Below, piece after piece: positions 34,074-43,294 of a stretch of DNA of 64,000 nucleotides. Position 1 is the first letter of the stretch. Each line of letters opens with the position of its first letter. Under the pieces are notes generated by a model. That model was not told the DNA's origin and made no database searches. It saw only the letters and a list, made by a program, of their open reading frames with translations. The DNA comes from Streptomyces sp. SDr-06 (lineage in GTDB: Bacteria; Actinomycetota; Actinomycetes; Streptomycetales; Streptomycetaceae), in NCBI RefSeq assembly GCF_003324565.1, contig NZ_QOLA01000001.1, positions 372,001-436,000 of the forward strand. The letters are read 5' to 3'. The position numbers and the translations under genes are program-made.

Positions 34074-36644
34074 GTGATCAGGCTCCGTGAGCACCAGGTG
34101 GACGCGAAGGCGCGGATCCTCGCCGAGTTCGGCTTCCCCGCCCGCGCCGGCGTGCCCGAGGGCGGGGCACGGGCCACCGTCGTCTCGGCGACCGGCAGCG
34201 GCAAGACCTACACCGCCGCATCGGCCGCGCTGGAGATGTTCCCGCGCGGCCGGATCCTGGTGCTCGTGCCCACCCTCGACCTGCTGGTGCAGACCGCCCG
34301 GGCCTGGCGGGAGGTCGGCCACCGCTCCCCCATGGTCGCGGTGTGCTCCCTGGAGACCGACGAGGTCCTGGACGGGCTCGGCGTCCGATGCACCACCAAC
34401 CCCATCCAGCTGGCGCTGTGGGCCGGGCGGGGCTCCGCCGTCGTGCTCGCCACCTACGCCTCGCTGGTGGAGCGGGACGACCCCGGGGAAGAAGCCCTGC
34501 CCGGCGTGGACAAGGTGCCCGGACCCCTCGAAACGGCCCTGCGCGGCGGGGAGTTGATGTACGGGCAGCGGCTGGACCCCTTCGACCTCGCCGTGATCGA
34601 CGAGGCCCATCGCACCGCGGGCGACACCGGCCGCCCGTGGGCGGCCGTCCACGACCAGGCGCGCGTCCCGGCCGCGCGGCGGCTCTATCTGACGGCCACG
34701 CCCCGCATCCTCGCGGCTCCCCGGGCCCCGCGCGGCAGGGACGGCCGGGAGCTGGAGATCGCGAGCATGACGGAGGACTCGGCCACCTACGGCCGGCAGA
34801 TCGTCCAGCTCGGTCTCGGCGAGGCCGTCGAGCGCGGCATCCTGGCCGGGTTCGAGATCGACGTGCTGGAGATCCGCGATCCCTCGCCGCCCCGTGCCAG
34901 GGCGTCCGAGGAGGTGCTGCGCGGGCGGCGCCTCGCGCTGCTCCAGACCGCGCTGCTCGAACACGCGGCGGCGCACGACCTGCACACCGTGATGACGTTC
35001 CACCACCGGGTCGAGGAGGCCCGGGCCTTCGCGGACCGGCTGCCCGCGACGGCCGCCGAGCTGTACGCGAACGACGTCAGCGGCCGGGCGCGGCGGCGGG
35101 CCGCGAAGCTGCCGCCCTCAGCGGCCCGGCCGTACGGACTCGAACCGGACCGGCACGTCCCGGCGGACCGGGTGTGGGCGCAGTGGCTGTGCGGAGACCA
35201 TCTGGTGTCCGAACGGCGCGAGGCGCTGCGGCAGTTCGCGGACGGCGTCGACGCCCGCGGGCGACCGGTGAGCCGCGCCTTCCTGGCGAGTGTCCGGGTG
35301 CTCGGCGAGGGCGTGGACATCGTCGGCGCCCGAGGCGTCGAGGCCATCTGCTTCGCCGACACCCGCGGGTCCCAGGTGGAGATCGTCCAGAACATCGGCC
35401 GGGCGCTGCGCCCCAACCCGGACGGCACCACGAAGACCGCCCGGATCCTCGTGCCGGTCTTCCTCACCCCGGACGAGGACCCGGACGACATGATCGCCTC
35501 CGCCAGTTACGCGCCGCTGGTGGCCGTTCTGCAGGGGCTGCGCTCGCACGACGAGCGGCTCGTCGAACAGCTCGCCTCGCACGCGCTGACGCGCGGGGCC
35601 GACAGCGGCCGCCCTCCCCATCTGCGCCGCGACAGCCGGGGACGGATCATCGAATCCGGCGCGGACGACGAGAACCCGCTGCTGCGCTTCTCGACCCCGC
35701 GCGACCCGGCGACCATCGCCGCCTTCCTGCGTACCCGGGTCTACCGCCCCGAGTCCCTGGTGTGGCTCGAAGGCCTGGGCGCGCTGCGCCGCTGGCGGCG
35801 CGAGCATCACCACACCGGGCTCGTGTCCGTCCCGTACGACACCGAAGTCGCCCTGGGCGTCGCCGTGTTCCCGCTCGGCCGGTGGGTGGCGCAGCAGCGG
35901 CACGCCTTTCGGACCGGTGAACTCGACGAGCACCGCAAGATCCAGCTCGACGAGGCGGGGATGGTGTGGGAGCCGGGCGACGAGGCGTGGGAGGGCAAGC
36001 TCGCCGCGTTCCGCGCCTTCCACCGGACCCACCACCATCTGGCGCCCCGGCAGGACGCGGTCTGGCTGGACGAACCCGTCGGGCAGCACCTGGCGAACCT
36101 GCGCAGGACGGGCGGCCTCGGCAAGGACCCCGAGCGGGCCGAGCGCCGTGCGGCCCAGCTCGCGGCGATCGACCCGGACTGGAACTGCCCCTGGCCGCTG
36201 GACTGGCAGCGGCAGTACGCGGTGCTGCGCGACCTCGTGGCCGCCGACGGGGTGCTGCCCGACATCCATCCCGGGGTGACCTTCGACGGGGACGACCTCG
36301 GGCGCTGGGTCGAGCGGCAGCGCCAGGACTGGCGCGCCCTGTCCGCCGCCCAGCGGGAGCGGCTCGCGGCGCTCGGCGTGAAGCCCGCAACGCCGCCCGC
36401 CGCGCAGCCGGGGGCCGGGGCCACCGGCAAGGCGTCGGCGGCGTTCACCCGCGGCGTCTCGGCCCTGGCCCAGTACGTCCAGCGCGAGGCGCGCACCACC
36501 ATCCCCCGGGGGCACGAGGAGACCCTGCCTGACGGCACCGTCGTGAAGCTGGGCATCTGGTACTCGAACCTCAAGAGCCGCCGCGCCGGGCTCAGTCACA
36601 GCCAGCGCACCGCCCTGGCCCGGCTGGGCATCGACTGGGCGTAG
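34074..36644 (+). CDS. DEAH-box helicase with helicase-associated (HA) repeats
   Basis: An 856-aa superfamily 2 helicase. Motif I is S-A-T-G-S-G-K-T (about residue 38), motif II I-D-E-A-H, motif III T-A-T-P and motif VI Q-N-I-G-R-A-L-R. After the second RecA domain, residues about 560-856 hold four units of the helicase-associated type, each with L-G-x-W-x-x-x-x-R and a final L-x-x-x-G-x-x-W. GTG 34074 is chosen; an ATG three bases earlier is out of frame. It should use ATP to unwind or translocate on nucleic acid. No nuclease or methylase lies beside it. It converges on the DUF1348 gene with only 8 bp between stops. Confidence 0.9.
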   Translation: MIRLREHQVDAKARILAEFGFPARAGVPEGGARATVVSATGSGKTYTAASAALEMFPRGRILVLVPTLDLLVQTARAWREVGHRSPMVAVCSLETDEVLDGLGVRCTTNPIQLALWAGRGSAVVLATYASLVERDDPGEEALPGVDKVPGPLETALRGGELMYGQRLDPFDLAVIDEAHRTAGDTGRPWAAVHDQARVPAARRLYLTATPRILAAPRAPRGRDGRELEIASMTEDSATYGRQIVQLGLGEAVERGILAGFEIDVLEIRDPSPPRARASEEVLRGRRLALLQTALLEHAAAHDLHTVMTFHHRVEEARAFADRLPATAAELYANDVSGRARRRAAKLPPSAARPYGLEPDRHVPADRVWAQWLCGDHLVSERREALRQFADGVDARGRPVSRAFLASVRVLGEGVDIVGARGVEAICFADTRGSQVEIVQNIGRALRPNPDGTTKTARILVPVFLTPDEDPDDMIASASYAPLVAVLQGLRSHDERLVEQLASHALTRGADSGRPPHLRRDSRGRIIESGADDENPLLRFSTPRDPATIAAFLRTRVYRPESLVWLEGLGALRRWRREHHHTGLVSVPYDTEVALGVAVFPLGRWVAQQRHAFRTGELDEHRKIQLDEAGMVWEPGDEAWEGKLAAFRAFHRTHHHLAPRQDAVWLDEPVGQHLANLRRTGGLGKDPERAERRAAQLAAIDPDWNCPWPLDWQRQYAVLRDLVAADGVLPDIHPGVTFDGDDLGRWVERQRQDWRALSAAQRERLAALGVKPATPPAAQPGAGATGKASAAFTRGVSALAQYVQREARTTIPRGHEETLPDGTVVKLGIWYSNLKSRRAGLSHSQRTALARLGIDWA

Positions 36645-36652
36645 CCGCGGGG

Positions 36653-37072
36653 TCAGCGCAGCCGGCGGTCCGCCTCGTCGATGGGCACGTCGTTGATACT
36701 GGCCTCGCGGCGGCGCATCAGCCCGGCGTCGTCGAACTCCCACTGCTCGTTGCCATGGCTGCGCCACCACTGGTCCTGCGCGTCGCGGCACTCGTACACG
36801 AACCGCACCGAGATGCGGTTGCCGGTGTACGACCACAGCTCCTTGCGGAGCCGGTAGTCCAGCTCGCGCCGCCACTTCTCGGCGAGGAAGGCACGGATCT
36901 CCGCGCGGCCGGTCAGGAACCGGTCACGGTTGCGCCACTGCGAGTCCTCGGTATAGGCGAGGGCGACCCGCTCGGGGTCCCGCGCGTTCCAGGCGTCCTC
37001 GGCGGCCTGCACCTTGGCGCGGGCGCTCTCCTCGGTGAACGGGGGCAGGGGCGGGCGTACGTCGGCGGTCAC
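36653..37072 (-). CDS. DUF1348 / NTF2-like protein
   Basis: A 139-aa protein matching the DUF1348 (nuclear transport factor 2-like) pattern: [26 protein letters not shown] and W-E-F-D-x-x-G-L-M-R-R-R-x-A-S-I-N-D. It is cytoplasmic and of unknown function, often beside TetR regulators. GTG 37072 has GGAG 5-6 nt upstream and lies downstream of both operators, so this gene is almost certainly controlled by the divergent TetR protein. Confidence 0.88.
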   Translation of the reverse strand: MTADVRPPLPPFTEESARAKVQAAEDAWNARDPERVALAYTEDSQWRNRDRFLTGRAEIRAFLAEKWRRELDYRLRKELWSYTGNRISVRFVYECRDAQDQWWRSHGNEQWEFDDAGLMRRREASINDVPIDEADRRLR

Positions 37073-37099
37073 GGCGGCTCCGATCGGATCGGCGAAGGG

Positions 37100-37117
37100 G
37101 GAGAACGAACGTTCTCC
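37100..37117. promoter_or_regulatory. TetR-type operator 1
   Basis: A perfect palindrome, GGAGAACG-AA-CGTTCTCC, in the divergent promoter region between the DUF1348 and TetR genes. It shares the core GAGAACG-NN-CGTTCTC with operator 2, whose centre is 35 bp away. Confidence 0.8.
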
Positions 37118-37135
37118 ATCCGGTTCCGTACCGTA

Positions 37136-37151
37136 GAGAACGCCCGTTCTC
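37136..37151. promoter_or_regulatory. TetR-type operator 2
   Basis: A perfect palindrome, GAGAACG-CC-CGTTCTC. It overlaps the position of the -35 element for a promoter whose -10 would be TAATAAT at 37160-37166, so binding should block tetR transcription (autorepression, inferred). Confidence 0.8.
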
Positions 37152-37172
37152 CGCGCAAGTAATAATGGCGTC

Positions 37173-37748
37173 ATGAGTCAGACAGGTGGCGTGATGGACG
37201 ACGGCGAGGCACGGGCCCGGCTGCTCGACGCGGCGGACGCGCTCTTCTACACGTACGGGGTGCAGGCGGTCGGGATGGACCGCATCCGCGCCGAGTCCCG
37301 GGTACCGCTGAAGCGTCTCTACCGGCTCTTCCCCGCGAAGGAGGCGCTCGTCGCCGCCTATCTCGACCGCCACGACCAGCGCTGGACGGCCGGGCTGCGG
37401 CGTCATGTGGAGGCCGCGCCCGCCCAGCCGCGCGAGCGGGTGCTCGCGGTCTTCGACTGGCTGGCCGAGTGGTTCGCCGAGCCCGCCTTCCGGGGCTGCG
37501 CCTTCCTCAACGCCCTCGGCGAGCTGGGCGAGACCCCGGCGGCGGTGAACGACGTCGCCCGCCGCCACAGGGCGGAGCTCCTGCGGATCCTGACCGGGCT
37601 GGCCACCGCCGAAGGCTCCCCCGCGCTCGGGGACCAGCTGATGATCCTCGTCGAGGGCGCCACGGCCGTCGCGGCCCTCGACCGCGGCCCGGCCCCGGCC
37701 CACCGGGCCCGCTCCATGGCCGAGACGCTCCTGGACGCCGGGCACTGA
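37173..37748 (+). CDS. TetR family repressor
   Basis: A 191-aa regulator. The N-terminal helix-turn-helix reads [36 protein letters not shown]. The C-terminal ligand-binding domain is all-helical, with [14 protein letters not shown] typical of the subgroup beside DUF1348 and oxidoreductase genes. The ATG at 37173 lies 7 bp after a TAATAAT -10-like box, so the mRNA may be leaderless; ATG 37194 with AGGTGG before it is the alternative start. It probably binds the two palindromes in the divergent region. The ligand is unknown. Confidence 0.9.
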   Translation: MSQTGGVMDDGEARARLLDAADALFYTYGVQAVGMDRIRAESRVPLKRLYRLFPAKEALVAAYLDRHDQRWTAGLRRHVEAAPAQPRERVLAVFDWLAEWFAEPAFRGCAFLNALGELGETPAAVNDVARRHRAELLRILTGLATAEGSPALGDQLMILVEGATAVAALDRGPAPAHRARSMAETLLDAGH

Positions 37749-37890
37749 GCGCGGAGCGGCACGCTCTCACCTTCGGCAGGTGTTCCGCATGCGTCGGCGT
37801 GGTACCGGTGACAGTGTCGAATCGCCGGGGCGTACCCGGCGTCCGCGGCCGGGCGGCCGGGCGCGGCCCGACACGGATGAGGAGTCACCA

Positions 37891-38097
37891 GTGCGCCATC
37901 GCATCGTTGCCGAAAGACTTCCCGACGGCGACATCCTCAAGGAGTGGCACATGGTCCGCGGCGACGAGGAACGGGCCATGTGCGGACGCGACTTGGCACA
38001 GAACGCGGAGGAACTGCCCGACGAGGCCTGGGGTACGGACCGTGCCCACCCCTTCTGTCACACCTGCGGCGCGCTCTACCTGCGCGAGGTGCCCTAG
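37891..38097 (+). CDS. Small Cys-containing protein (68 aa)
   Basis: GTG 37891 has GAGGAG 6 nt upstream. The product has a single Cys in A-M-C-G-R-D-L and a C-H-T-C-G pair in H-P-F-C-H-T-C-G-A-L-Y, so a small zinc-binding knuckle is likely. It contains E-W-H-M-V and D-E-A-W-G. I recognise the pattern as a short conserved Streptomyces hypothetical but know no function. It stands alone. Confidence 0.7.
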   Translation: MRHRIVAERLPDGDILKEWHMVRGDEERAMCGRDLAQNAEELPDEAWGTDRAHPFCHTCGALYLREVP

Positions 38098-38265
38098 CCC
38101 GGCCGCGGCGGGCGGCCGTCGAACCGCCCGCCACCGGTCCGCGCCCGTCTGCAACCATCCTGTCCCGCTGGGGAGTTGAGGCCGCGGCGCAGCACGACGC
38201 CCCCGACCGGGCGTCCCCTTCCCGGCTCCGTATCGTGGAGACACGCTGCCGAGAAGGGACATCGC

Positions 38266-39810
38266 ATGACCGAACCCACGCTCGCCCCCGAGGTCCGCAC
38301 GACGTCCGGAACCGTCCGCGGCCGCATGGCGGACGGCATGGCCGTCTTCCGCGGCGTCCCGTTCGCCGAGCCGCCGGTCGGCCCCCTCCACCTGGCCCCG
38401 CCCGTGCCCGCCCGGCCGTGGGACGGTGTCCGCGAGGCGCTCGCGTTCGGCCCCACTCCCCCGCAGTCGCTGGCCCTGGGATTCAGCGCCGGCCCCGAGA
38501 ACGCGGGGGCCTCGCAGGAGTGGCTCACGGTCAATGTGTGGACCCCCGATCCGGCCGGTGCGGCCCGGCTTCCGGTCCTGGTGTGGATCTACGGCGGGGC
38601 CTACCTGGTCGGGTCCTCGGACGGACCCACCTACGACGGCACGGCACTGGCCCGCCGGGGAACGGTCGTCGTCACGTTCAACCACCGGGTGGGCGCCGAG
38701 GGCTACGGCCATTTCGAGGGCGCGGTGCCCAACCGGGCGCTGCTCGACCAGGTCGCCGCCCTGGAGTGGGTGCGGGACAACATCGCGGGGTTCGGCGGCG
38801 ACCCCGACCGGGTGACCGTCTTCGGCGAATCCGCCGGGGCGGGGGCGATCGCCGCGCTGCTCGCGATGCCGAGGGCCGCCGGACTGTTCCACCGCGCCGT
38901 GGCCCAGAGCGTTCCGGGCACGTTCTTCAGCGCGGCGCTGGCCGCGGACGTCGGTGCGAGCGTGGCCGCCGAGCTCGGCCTGCCGGCCACCCTGGAGGCG
39001 CTGGCCCCCGTCGCACCCCTGGCCCTGCGGGACGCGGCGGACGCGGTGCTCGGCAAGATCACCCAGTACGGGGCGCGTTGGGGGCTGATCTCCCATGCCC
39101 ATCTGCCGTTCGCGCCGGTGGTCGACGGCGAGGTCCTGCCGTGTACGCCGTGGGAGGCCCTCCGCTCGGGCCGGGGCCGCGACCCAGAACTCATCACGGG
39201 GCACACCCGCGACGAGGCCCGGCTGTTCACGGTCGTGGCGGGCCGCTACGGGAAGGTCACCCGGGAGGAGGCCGACACCACCCTGGCCCGGTTCGCTCCC
39301 GGCCCCGACGGCGCGGCCGCCTACCGGGCCGCCCACCCGCAGGCCGACCCGACCACGATGCGGGACCTCGTCATGTCCGACTGGCTGTTCCGGATGCCGA
39401 GCCTCCGGCTGGCCGAGGCGCACGCGATGGGCGGCGGCACCACGTACGCCTATGAACTCGCCTGGCCCGCGCCCGGGTTGGGCGGCGCGCTGGGGGCCTG
39501 CCACGGTCTGGACGTGCCCCTGGTGTTCGCCACCCTGCACGGCGGAATCGCCACGCTCCTGTTCGGCGAGGAACCCCCGGCCGAGGCCCGGGCCGTGTCG
39601 GACGCCATGGGCCGGGCATGGACCGACTTCGCGGCGCACGGCGACCCGGGCTGGGCCCGCTACCGCACCGGCGAGCGGCTGACCCGGGTGTACGACACCG
39701 AGCCGAGCACCGTGCCGTACCCGCAGGAGACCTCCCGCAGGATCTGGGCCCAACACGACTTCGCGCCGCTGGAATTGACGGCCGACCCCGATTACCTGCC
39801 CACGGCCTGA
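38266..39810 (+). CDS. Type B carboxylesterase
   Basis: A 514-aa alpha/beta hydrolase of the carboxylesterase type B (pnb esterase) family. The N-terminal signature reads F-R-G-V-P-F-A-E-P-P-V-G. The oxyanion region is W-I-Y-G-G-A-Y. The nucleophile elbow is G-E-S189-A-G, and the His is in A-C-H-G-L-D-V-P-L-V-F. There is no signal peptide, so it is cytoplasmic. AAGGGA precedes ATG 38266. The substrate is unknown. It lies 123 bp upstream of a symporter gene on the same strand, so a shared pathway is possible. Confidence 0.9.
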   Translation: MTEPTLAPEVRTTSGTVRGRMADGMAVFRGVPFAEPPVGPLHLAPPVPARPWDGVREALAFGPTPPQSLALGFSAGPENAGASQEWLTVNVWTPDPAGAARLPVLVWIYGGAYLVGSSDGPTYDGTALARRGTVVVTFNHRVGAEGYGHFEGAVPNRALLDQVAALEWVRDNIAGFGGDPDRVTVFGESAGAGAIAALLAMPRAAGLFHRAVAQSVPGTFFSAALAADVGASVAAELGLPATLEALAPVAPLALRDAADAVLGKITQYGARWGLISHAHLPFAPVVDGEVLPCTPWEALRSGRGRDPELITGHTRDEARLFTVVAGRYGKVTREEADTTLARFAPGPDGAAAYRAAHPQADPTTMRDLVMSDWLFRMPSLRLAEAHAMGGGTTYAYELAWPAPGLGGALGACHGLDVPLVFATLHGGIATLLFGEEPPAEARAVSDAMGRAWTDFAAHGDPGWARYRTGERLTRVYDTEPSTVPYPQETSRRIWAQHDFAPLELTADPDYLPTA

Positions 39811-39933
39811 GCGCCCCCGGGCGCGCCGCACGGACTCAGGTCCGACGGCGAGCGGGTGATTGCGGGGAATATGTCCGGTGACCGCCGGGTACTCGCGTCC
39901 GGCAGGTGCGGTGGCGGCGGCAGGAGGCAGCTC

Positions 39934-41448
39934 ATGAGCAGTGCGGCACAGGACACCGGGCCGGGCCCGCGAACCATCACGACGGCGGTGCCGTCGAGAC
40001 TGGACCGGCTGCCCTGGTCGCGCTGGCACTGGATGATCGTGATCGGCCTCGGCACCGTGTGGATCCTGGACGGGCTGGAGGTCACGGTCGTCGGGAACAT
40101 CGCGAGCCGGCTCTCGGAGCACGGCAGCGGGCTCGCGATCACCGACGCCCAGGTCACCGGCCTGGGCGCGGCCCTGTATGTGGCGGGGGCCTGCTCGGGG
40201 GCGCTGTTCTTCGGGTGGCTGACCGACCGGTTCGGGCGCAAGAAGCTGTTCCTGGTCACCCTCGCCGTGTACCTCGCGGCCACCGCGATGACCGCGCTGT
40301 CGTTCTCCGCGTGGTGGTTCTTCCTGTTCCGTTTCCTGACGGGCTTCGGCATCGGCGGCGAGTACGCGGCCATCAACTCCGCCATCGACGAGCTGATCCC
40401 GAGCAAGTACCGCGGCCGGGTGGACCTCATCATCAACGGCAGCTACTGGCTCGGCGCGATGGGCGGGGCGCTGCTCTCCGTGCTCGCACTCAACACCGAC
40501 CTCCTGCCGAAGAACATCGGCTGGCGGCTCACCTTCGCCCTGGGCGTCGTGCTCGGTCTGGTCATCCTGCTGGTGCGGCGGCACGTTCCGGAGAGCCCGC
40601 GGTGGATGTTCATCCACGGCCGCGAGGAAGGTGCGGAGCAGCTGCTCGACGACGTGGAGCGGCAGGTCGAGGAGCAGACCGGCGAGCCCCTGCCGCCCCC
40701 GGGACGGTCGATCACCATCGAGCAGCGCGAGAGCGTGGGCTTCCTCGAGATCGCGCGCACGCTGTTCCACGCCTACCCCAAGCGCGCGGTGCTCGGCTTC
40801 GCCCTGTTCATCGGACAGGCCTTCCTCTACAACGCGATCACCTTCGGCTTCAGCTCGATCCTGGTGAAGTTCTTCGCCGTGTCGAGCGGCACCACCGGCT
40901 ATTTCTTCGCCGTGATCGCCTTCGGCAACTTCCTGGGACCCCTGACGCTGGGCAAGCTCTTCGACACGGTCGGACGGCGCCGCATGATCGCCGGGACCTA
41001 TGTGCTGTCGGGGCTGCTGCTCTTCGTGACGGCGTGGCTCTTCGCCCAGGCGTGGCTCAACGCGGCCACGATGACGGCGTGTTGGTGTGTGGTGCTGTTC
41101 TTCGCGTCGGCGGGCGCCAGTTCCGCGTACCTCACCGTGAGCGAGATCTTCCCGATGGAGACCCGCGCGATGGCGATCGCGTTCTTCTACGCCATCGGTA
41201 CGGCCGCGGGCGGCATCTCGGGGCCGCTGGTCTTCTCCGCGCTGACGTCCAGCGGAGTGGTCGGCGACGCCGTCATCGCCTTCAGCATCGGCGCCGCGCT
41301 GATGACGGCGGCCGGAGTGGTGGCCGCGTTCCTCGCGGTCGACGCCGAGGGCAGGTCCCTGGAGGACATCGCCGCCCCGCTCTCCGCCCGGCTCGCCGCG
41401 GCTACCGAGAACGCGGCACCGACACCGCCCGGCGCGCCGGCCGCGTAA
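39934..41448 (+). CDS. MFS transporter, sugar/acid symporter type
   Basis: A 504-aa, 12-TM major facilitator superfamily protein. The loop motif G-W-L-T-D-R-F-G-R-K-K between TM2 and TM3 and R-F-L-T-G-F-G-I-G-G-E-Y-A are hallmarks of the sugar/metabolite:H+ symporter group. P-E-S-P-R-W ends the first half. A central cytoplasmic loop of about 60 residues is normal for the group. AGGAGG precedes ATG 39934. The transported compound cannot be read from the sequence; aromatic or dicarboxylic acids are common for relatives. Confidence 0.9.
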   Translation: MSSAAQDTGPGPRTITTAVPSRLDRLPWSRWHWMIVIGLGTVWILDGLEVTVVGNIASRLSEHGSGLAITDAQVTGLGAALYVAGACSGALFFGWLTDRFGRKKLFLVTLAVYLAATAMTALSFSAWWFFLFRFLTGFGIGGEYAAINSAIDELIPSKYRGRVDLIINGSYWLGAMGGALLSVLALNTDLLPKNIGWRLTFALGVVLGLVILLVRRHVPESPRWMFIHGREEGAEQLLDDVERQVEEQTGEPLPPPGRSITIEQRESVGFLEIARTLFHAYPKRAVLGFALFIGQAFLYNAITFGFSSILVKFFAVSSGTTGYFFAVIAFGNFLGPLTLGKLFDTVGRRRMIAGTYVLSGLLLFVTAWLFAQAWLNAATMTACWCVVLFFASAGASSAYLTVSEIFPMETRAMAIAFFYAIGTAAGGISGPLVFSALTSSGVVGDAVIAFSIGAALMTAAGVVAAFLAVDAEGRSLEDIAAPLSARLAAATENAAPTPPGAPAA

Positions 41449-41773
41449 ACGCTCGGCGCCGGGCGTTGCTCCGCGCGTGAAGTCCGGGGCGCAGGAGGCC
41501 CGGCGACCCGGGGCGCCCCGTGGGAGCCGGGCCGCCTTACGCTCGCGGTCCGGTTCGGCCCCGCGCCCCCGCCCCCGGGAAAGGCCGCGAAGAGAGGCGG
41601 CCCGAGGCGCTGGGCTGCCGTGATGCAGCGGCCGGCCCGAATCCCCGAGAACAGCCCCTTCAACAACCCTCGTTATTGCATGAGCACACGCTCGCGTTAG
41701 AGTCTCTAACTAACGGCACTGCACATAACACGCCGGGCGGCCTCGGCATGCCCGGCCGATGAGGGGATTCGAC
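41449..41773 (+). promoter_or_regulatory. Intergenic region with palindromic operator
   Basis: A 325-bp gap with no gene. It contains a perfect 15-bp palindrome, GTTAGAG-T-CTCTAAC (41696-41710), in a distinctly AT-rich patch about 64 bp before the epimerase-like gene. CTAAC is repeated right after it. This is a typical TetR-class operator layout over a promoter. Confidence 0.65.
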
Positions 41774-42727
41774 ATGTCGCACACCGAGAGCAACCTCCAC
41801 GTGGTCCTCGGCTCGGGCCCGGCGGGAACGGCCGTCGCCACCGAGCTCGCACGCCGCGGCCACCCGGTGCGGCTCGTCGACCGGTCCGGAACGGGCCCTG
41901 AGATAGCCGGAGTCGACCGGATGCGGGGCGACGTCGCGACGGCCGAGGGAGCGGCGGCGGCCGTCCGAGGCGCCGGGGTCGTCTACCACTGCGTCAACGT
42001 GGCCTACCACCTCCAGATCGAGGTCATGCCGCGCATCCAGCGGGCCGTGCTCGGCGCGGTGGAGGCGGCGGGCGCGCGCCTGGTCGTGCTGGACACGCTG
42101 TACCCGTACGGCGAGACCCACGGCGAGGTCATGACCGAGGACACCCCGTGGCGCGCCACCGCCCTCAAGGGCCGGATGCGGGCGGAGCTCGACGAGAGGT
42201 ACCTGGCCGCACATCGCGAGGCGCGCACGTCGGTCGTCCTCGGCCGGTCCGCCGACTTCGTCGGCCCCGGCGTCCTCAACTCGACGCTCGGCGCGGCCGT
42301 CTTCCCCGGGGCCCTGACCGGCTCCGAAGTGCTGACCCTGGGCGACATCGACCTGCGGCACAGCTACACCGACATCCGCTCGGTGGCCGCCGGGCTCGCC
42401 ACCCTGGGCGAGAGCCCGCACGGCGACGGCCGCGTATGGCACCTTCCCACCGCGCCCGCGCTCACCACCCGCGCGGTGCTGCACATGATCGAGGAGCGCG
42501 TCGGGCGCCCTCTGAAGATCGTCACGCTCGACGAACCCCGCCCCTTCGGGCCGTTCGACCAGGTCTTCATGGACGCGTACGCCGAGATGTTCTACCAGCA
42601 CACCGAGCCGCAGATCGTGGACTCGGGCGCCTTCGAGGCCGCGTTCCGCACCCGGCCGCCGTCGATGGCCGAGACGCTCGACGCCACCCTGGCCTGGTAC
42701 CGCGGCCTTCTGGCCAAGCGCGCCTGA
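41774..42727 (+). CDS. NAD-epimerase/dehydratase-like protein
   Basis: A 317-aa extended SDR-type protein. The nucleotide-binding start is V-V-L-G-S-G-P-A-G-T-A-V-A-T-E-L (a G-x-G-x-x-G variant), followed by a D-R acidic end of strand 2 and Y-H-C-V-N-V. The usual catalytic Y-x-x-x-K is not obvious: the equivalent segment reads A-T-A-L-K-G-R-M, with Lys but no Tyr. That suggests an atypical or non-enzymatic NAD(P)-binding member. ATG 41774 has GAGGGG upstream. Its promoter carries a palindromic operator, so it is probably inducible through a TetR regulator encoded elsewhere. Confidence 0.75.
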   Translation: MSHTESNLHVVLGSGPAGTAVATELARRGHPVRLVDRSGTGPEIAGVDRMRGDVATAEGAAAAVRGAGVVYHCVNVAYHLQIEVMPRIQRAVLGAVEAAGARLVVLDTLYPYGETHGEVMTEDTPWRATALKGRMRAELDERYLAAHREARTSVVLGRSADFVGPGVLNSTLGAAVFPGALTGSEVLTLGDIDLRHSYTDIRSVAAGLATLGESPHGDGRVWHLPTAPALTTRAVLHMIEERVGRPLKIVTLDEPRPFGPFDQVFMDAYAEMFYQHTEPQIVDSGAFEAAFRTRPPSMAETLDATLAWYRGLLAKRA

Positions 42728-42741
42728 CCCGGTGCCGGTCC

Positions 42742-43158
42742 CTACTCGATGACGATCTCGAACGGGATGTTGCCGCGGGTCGCCTTCGAGTACGGGCAGG
42801 CCGCGTGGGTGAGCTCGACGAGCTTCTCGCCGGTCTCGCCCTCGAGGTGGTCGGGGAGCTCGACGCGCATGACCACGCCGATGCCGAAGCCGCCGTCGGC
42901 GGGGTCCTTGCCTATGCCGACCTCGGCCGTCACCGAGACGTCCTTGACGTCGAGCTTCAGCTGACGGGCGACGGAGCCCATCGCGCTGGCGAAGCAGGCC
43001 GCGTACCCGGCGGCGAAGAGCTGCTCAGGGTTGGTGCCCTGGCCGTTGCCCCCGAGGGCCGCCGGGAAGGCGAGCGGCAGGTCCAGCTGACCGTCGGAGC
43101 TGACGGTGCGACCCTCGCGGCCGTTGGCGGTCGCCACTGCGGTGTAGAGCGCGTCCAT
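42742..43158 (-). CDS. ohr: Organic hydroperoxide resistance protein Ohr
   Basis: A 138-aa thiol peroxidase of the Ohr/OsmC family. Peroxidatic C55 (G-Y-A-A-C-F) and resolving C121 (H-A-A-C-P-Y-S) are both present, with the family's N-P-E-Q-L-F-A-A. It reduces organic and fatty-acid hydroperoxides in the cytoplasm using lipoylated partners. AGAGGAA precedes ATG 43158. It is divergent from ohrR with the operator half-sites in between, so it should be induced by organic peroxide. Confidence 0.95.
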   Translation of the reverse strand: MDALYTAVATANGREGRTVSSDGQLDLPLAFPAALGGNGQGTNPEQLFAAGYAACFASAMGSVARQLKLDVKDVSVTAEVGIGKDPADGGFGIGVVMRVELPDHLEGETGEKLVELTHAACPYSKATRGNIPFEIVIE

Positions 43159-43245
43159 GGGATCGGTTCCTCTCGTGTCCGTCCGTACGGGGCCCGGTGC
43201 GGCTCCGTACGGGGCAGCCTCGGCTGCCCGGAACCAACTCAAGCA

Positions 43246-43275
43246 CACAATTAAGTTGTGCACAACTGAATGGTG
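43246..43275. promoter_or_regulatory. OhrR operator: tandem inverted half-sites
   Basis: Four half-sites with regular spacing, CACAA-N5-TTGTG directly followed by CACAA-N5-TGGTG, in the ohr/ohrR divergent region. The last is a one-base variant. The arrangement fits two OhrR dimers. TAGCCT at 43283-43288 is a likely -10 for ohrR. Confidence 0.85.
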
Positions 43276-43294
43276 CGCATGTTAGCCTGGACCC

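Noticed and set aside
37885..40770. A 961-codon minus-strand frame across the esterase and MFS genes
   Set aside because: It is low-complexity, His/Arg/Gly-rich and opposite to two genes with complete motifs.
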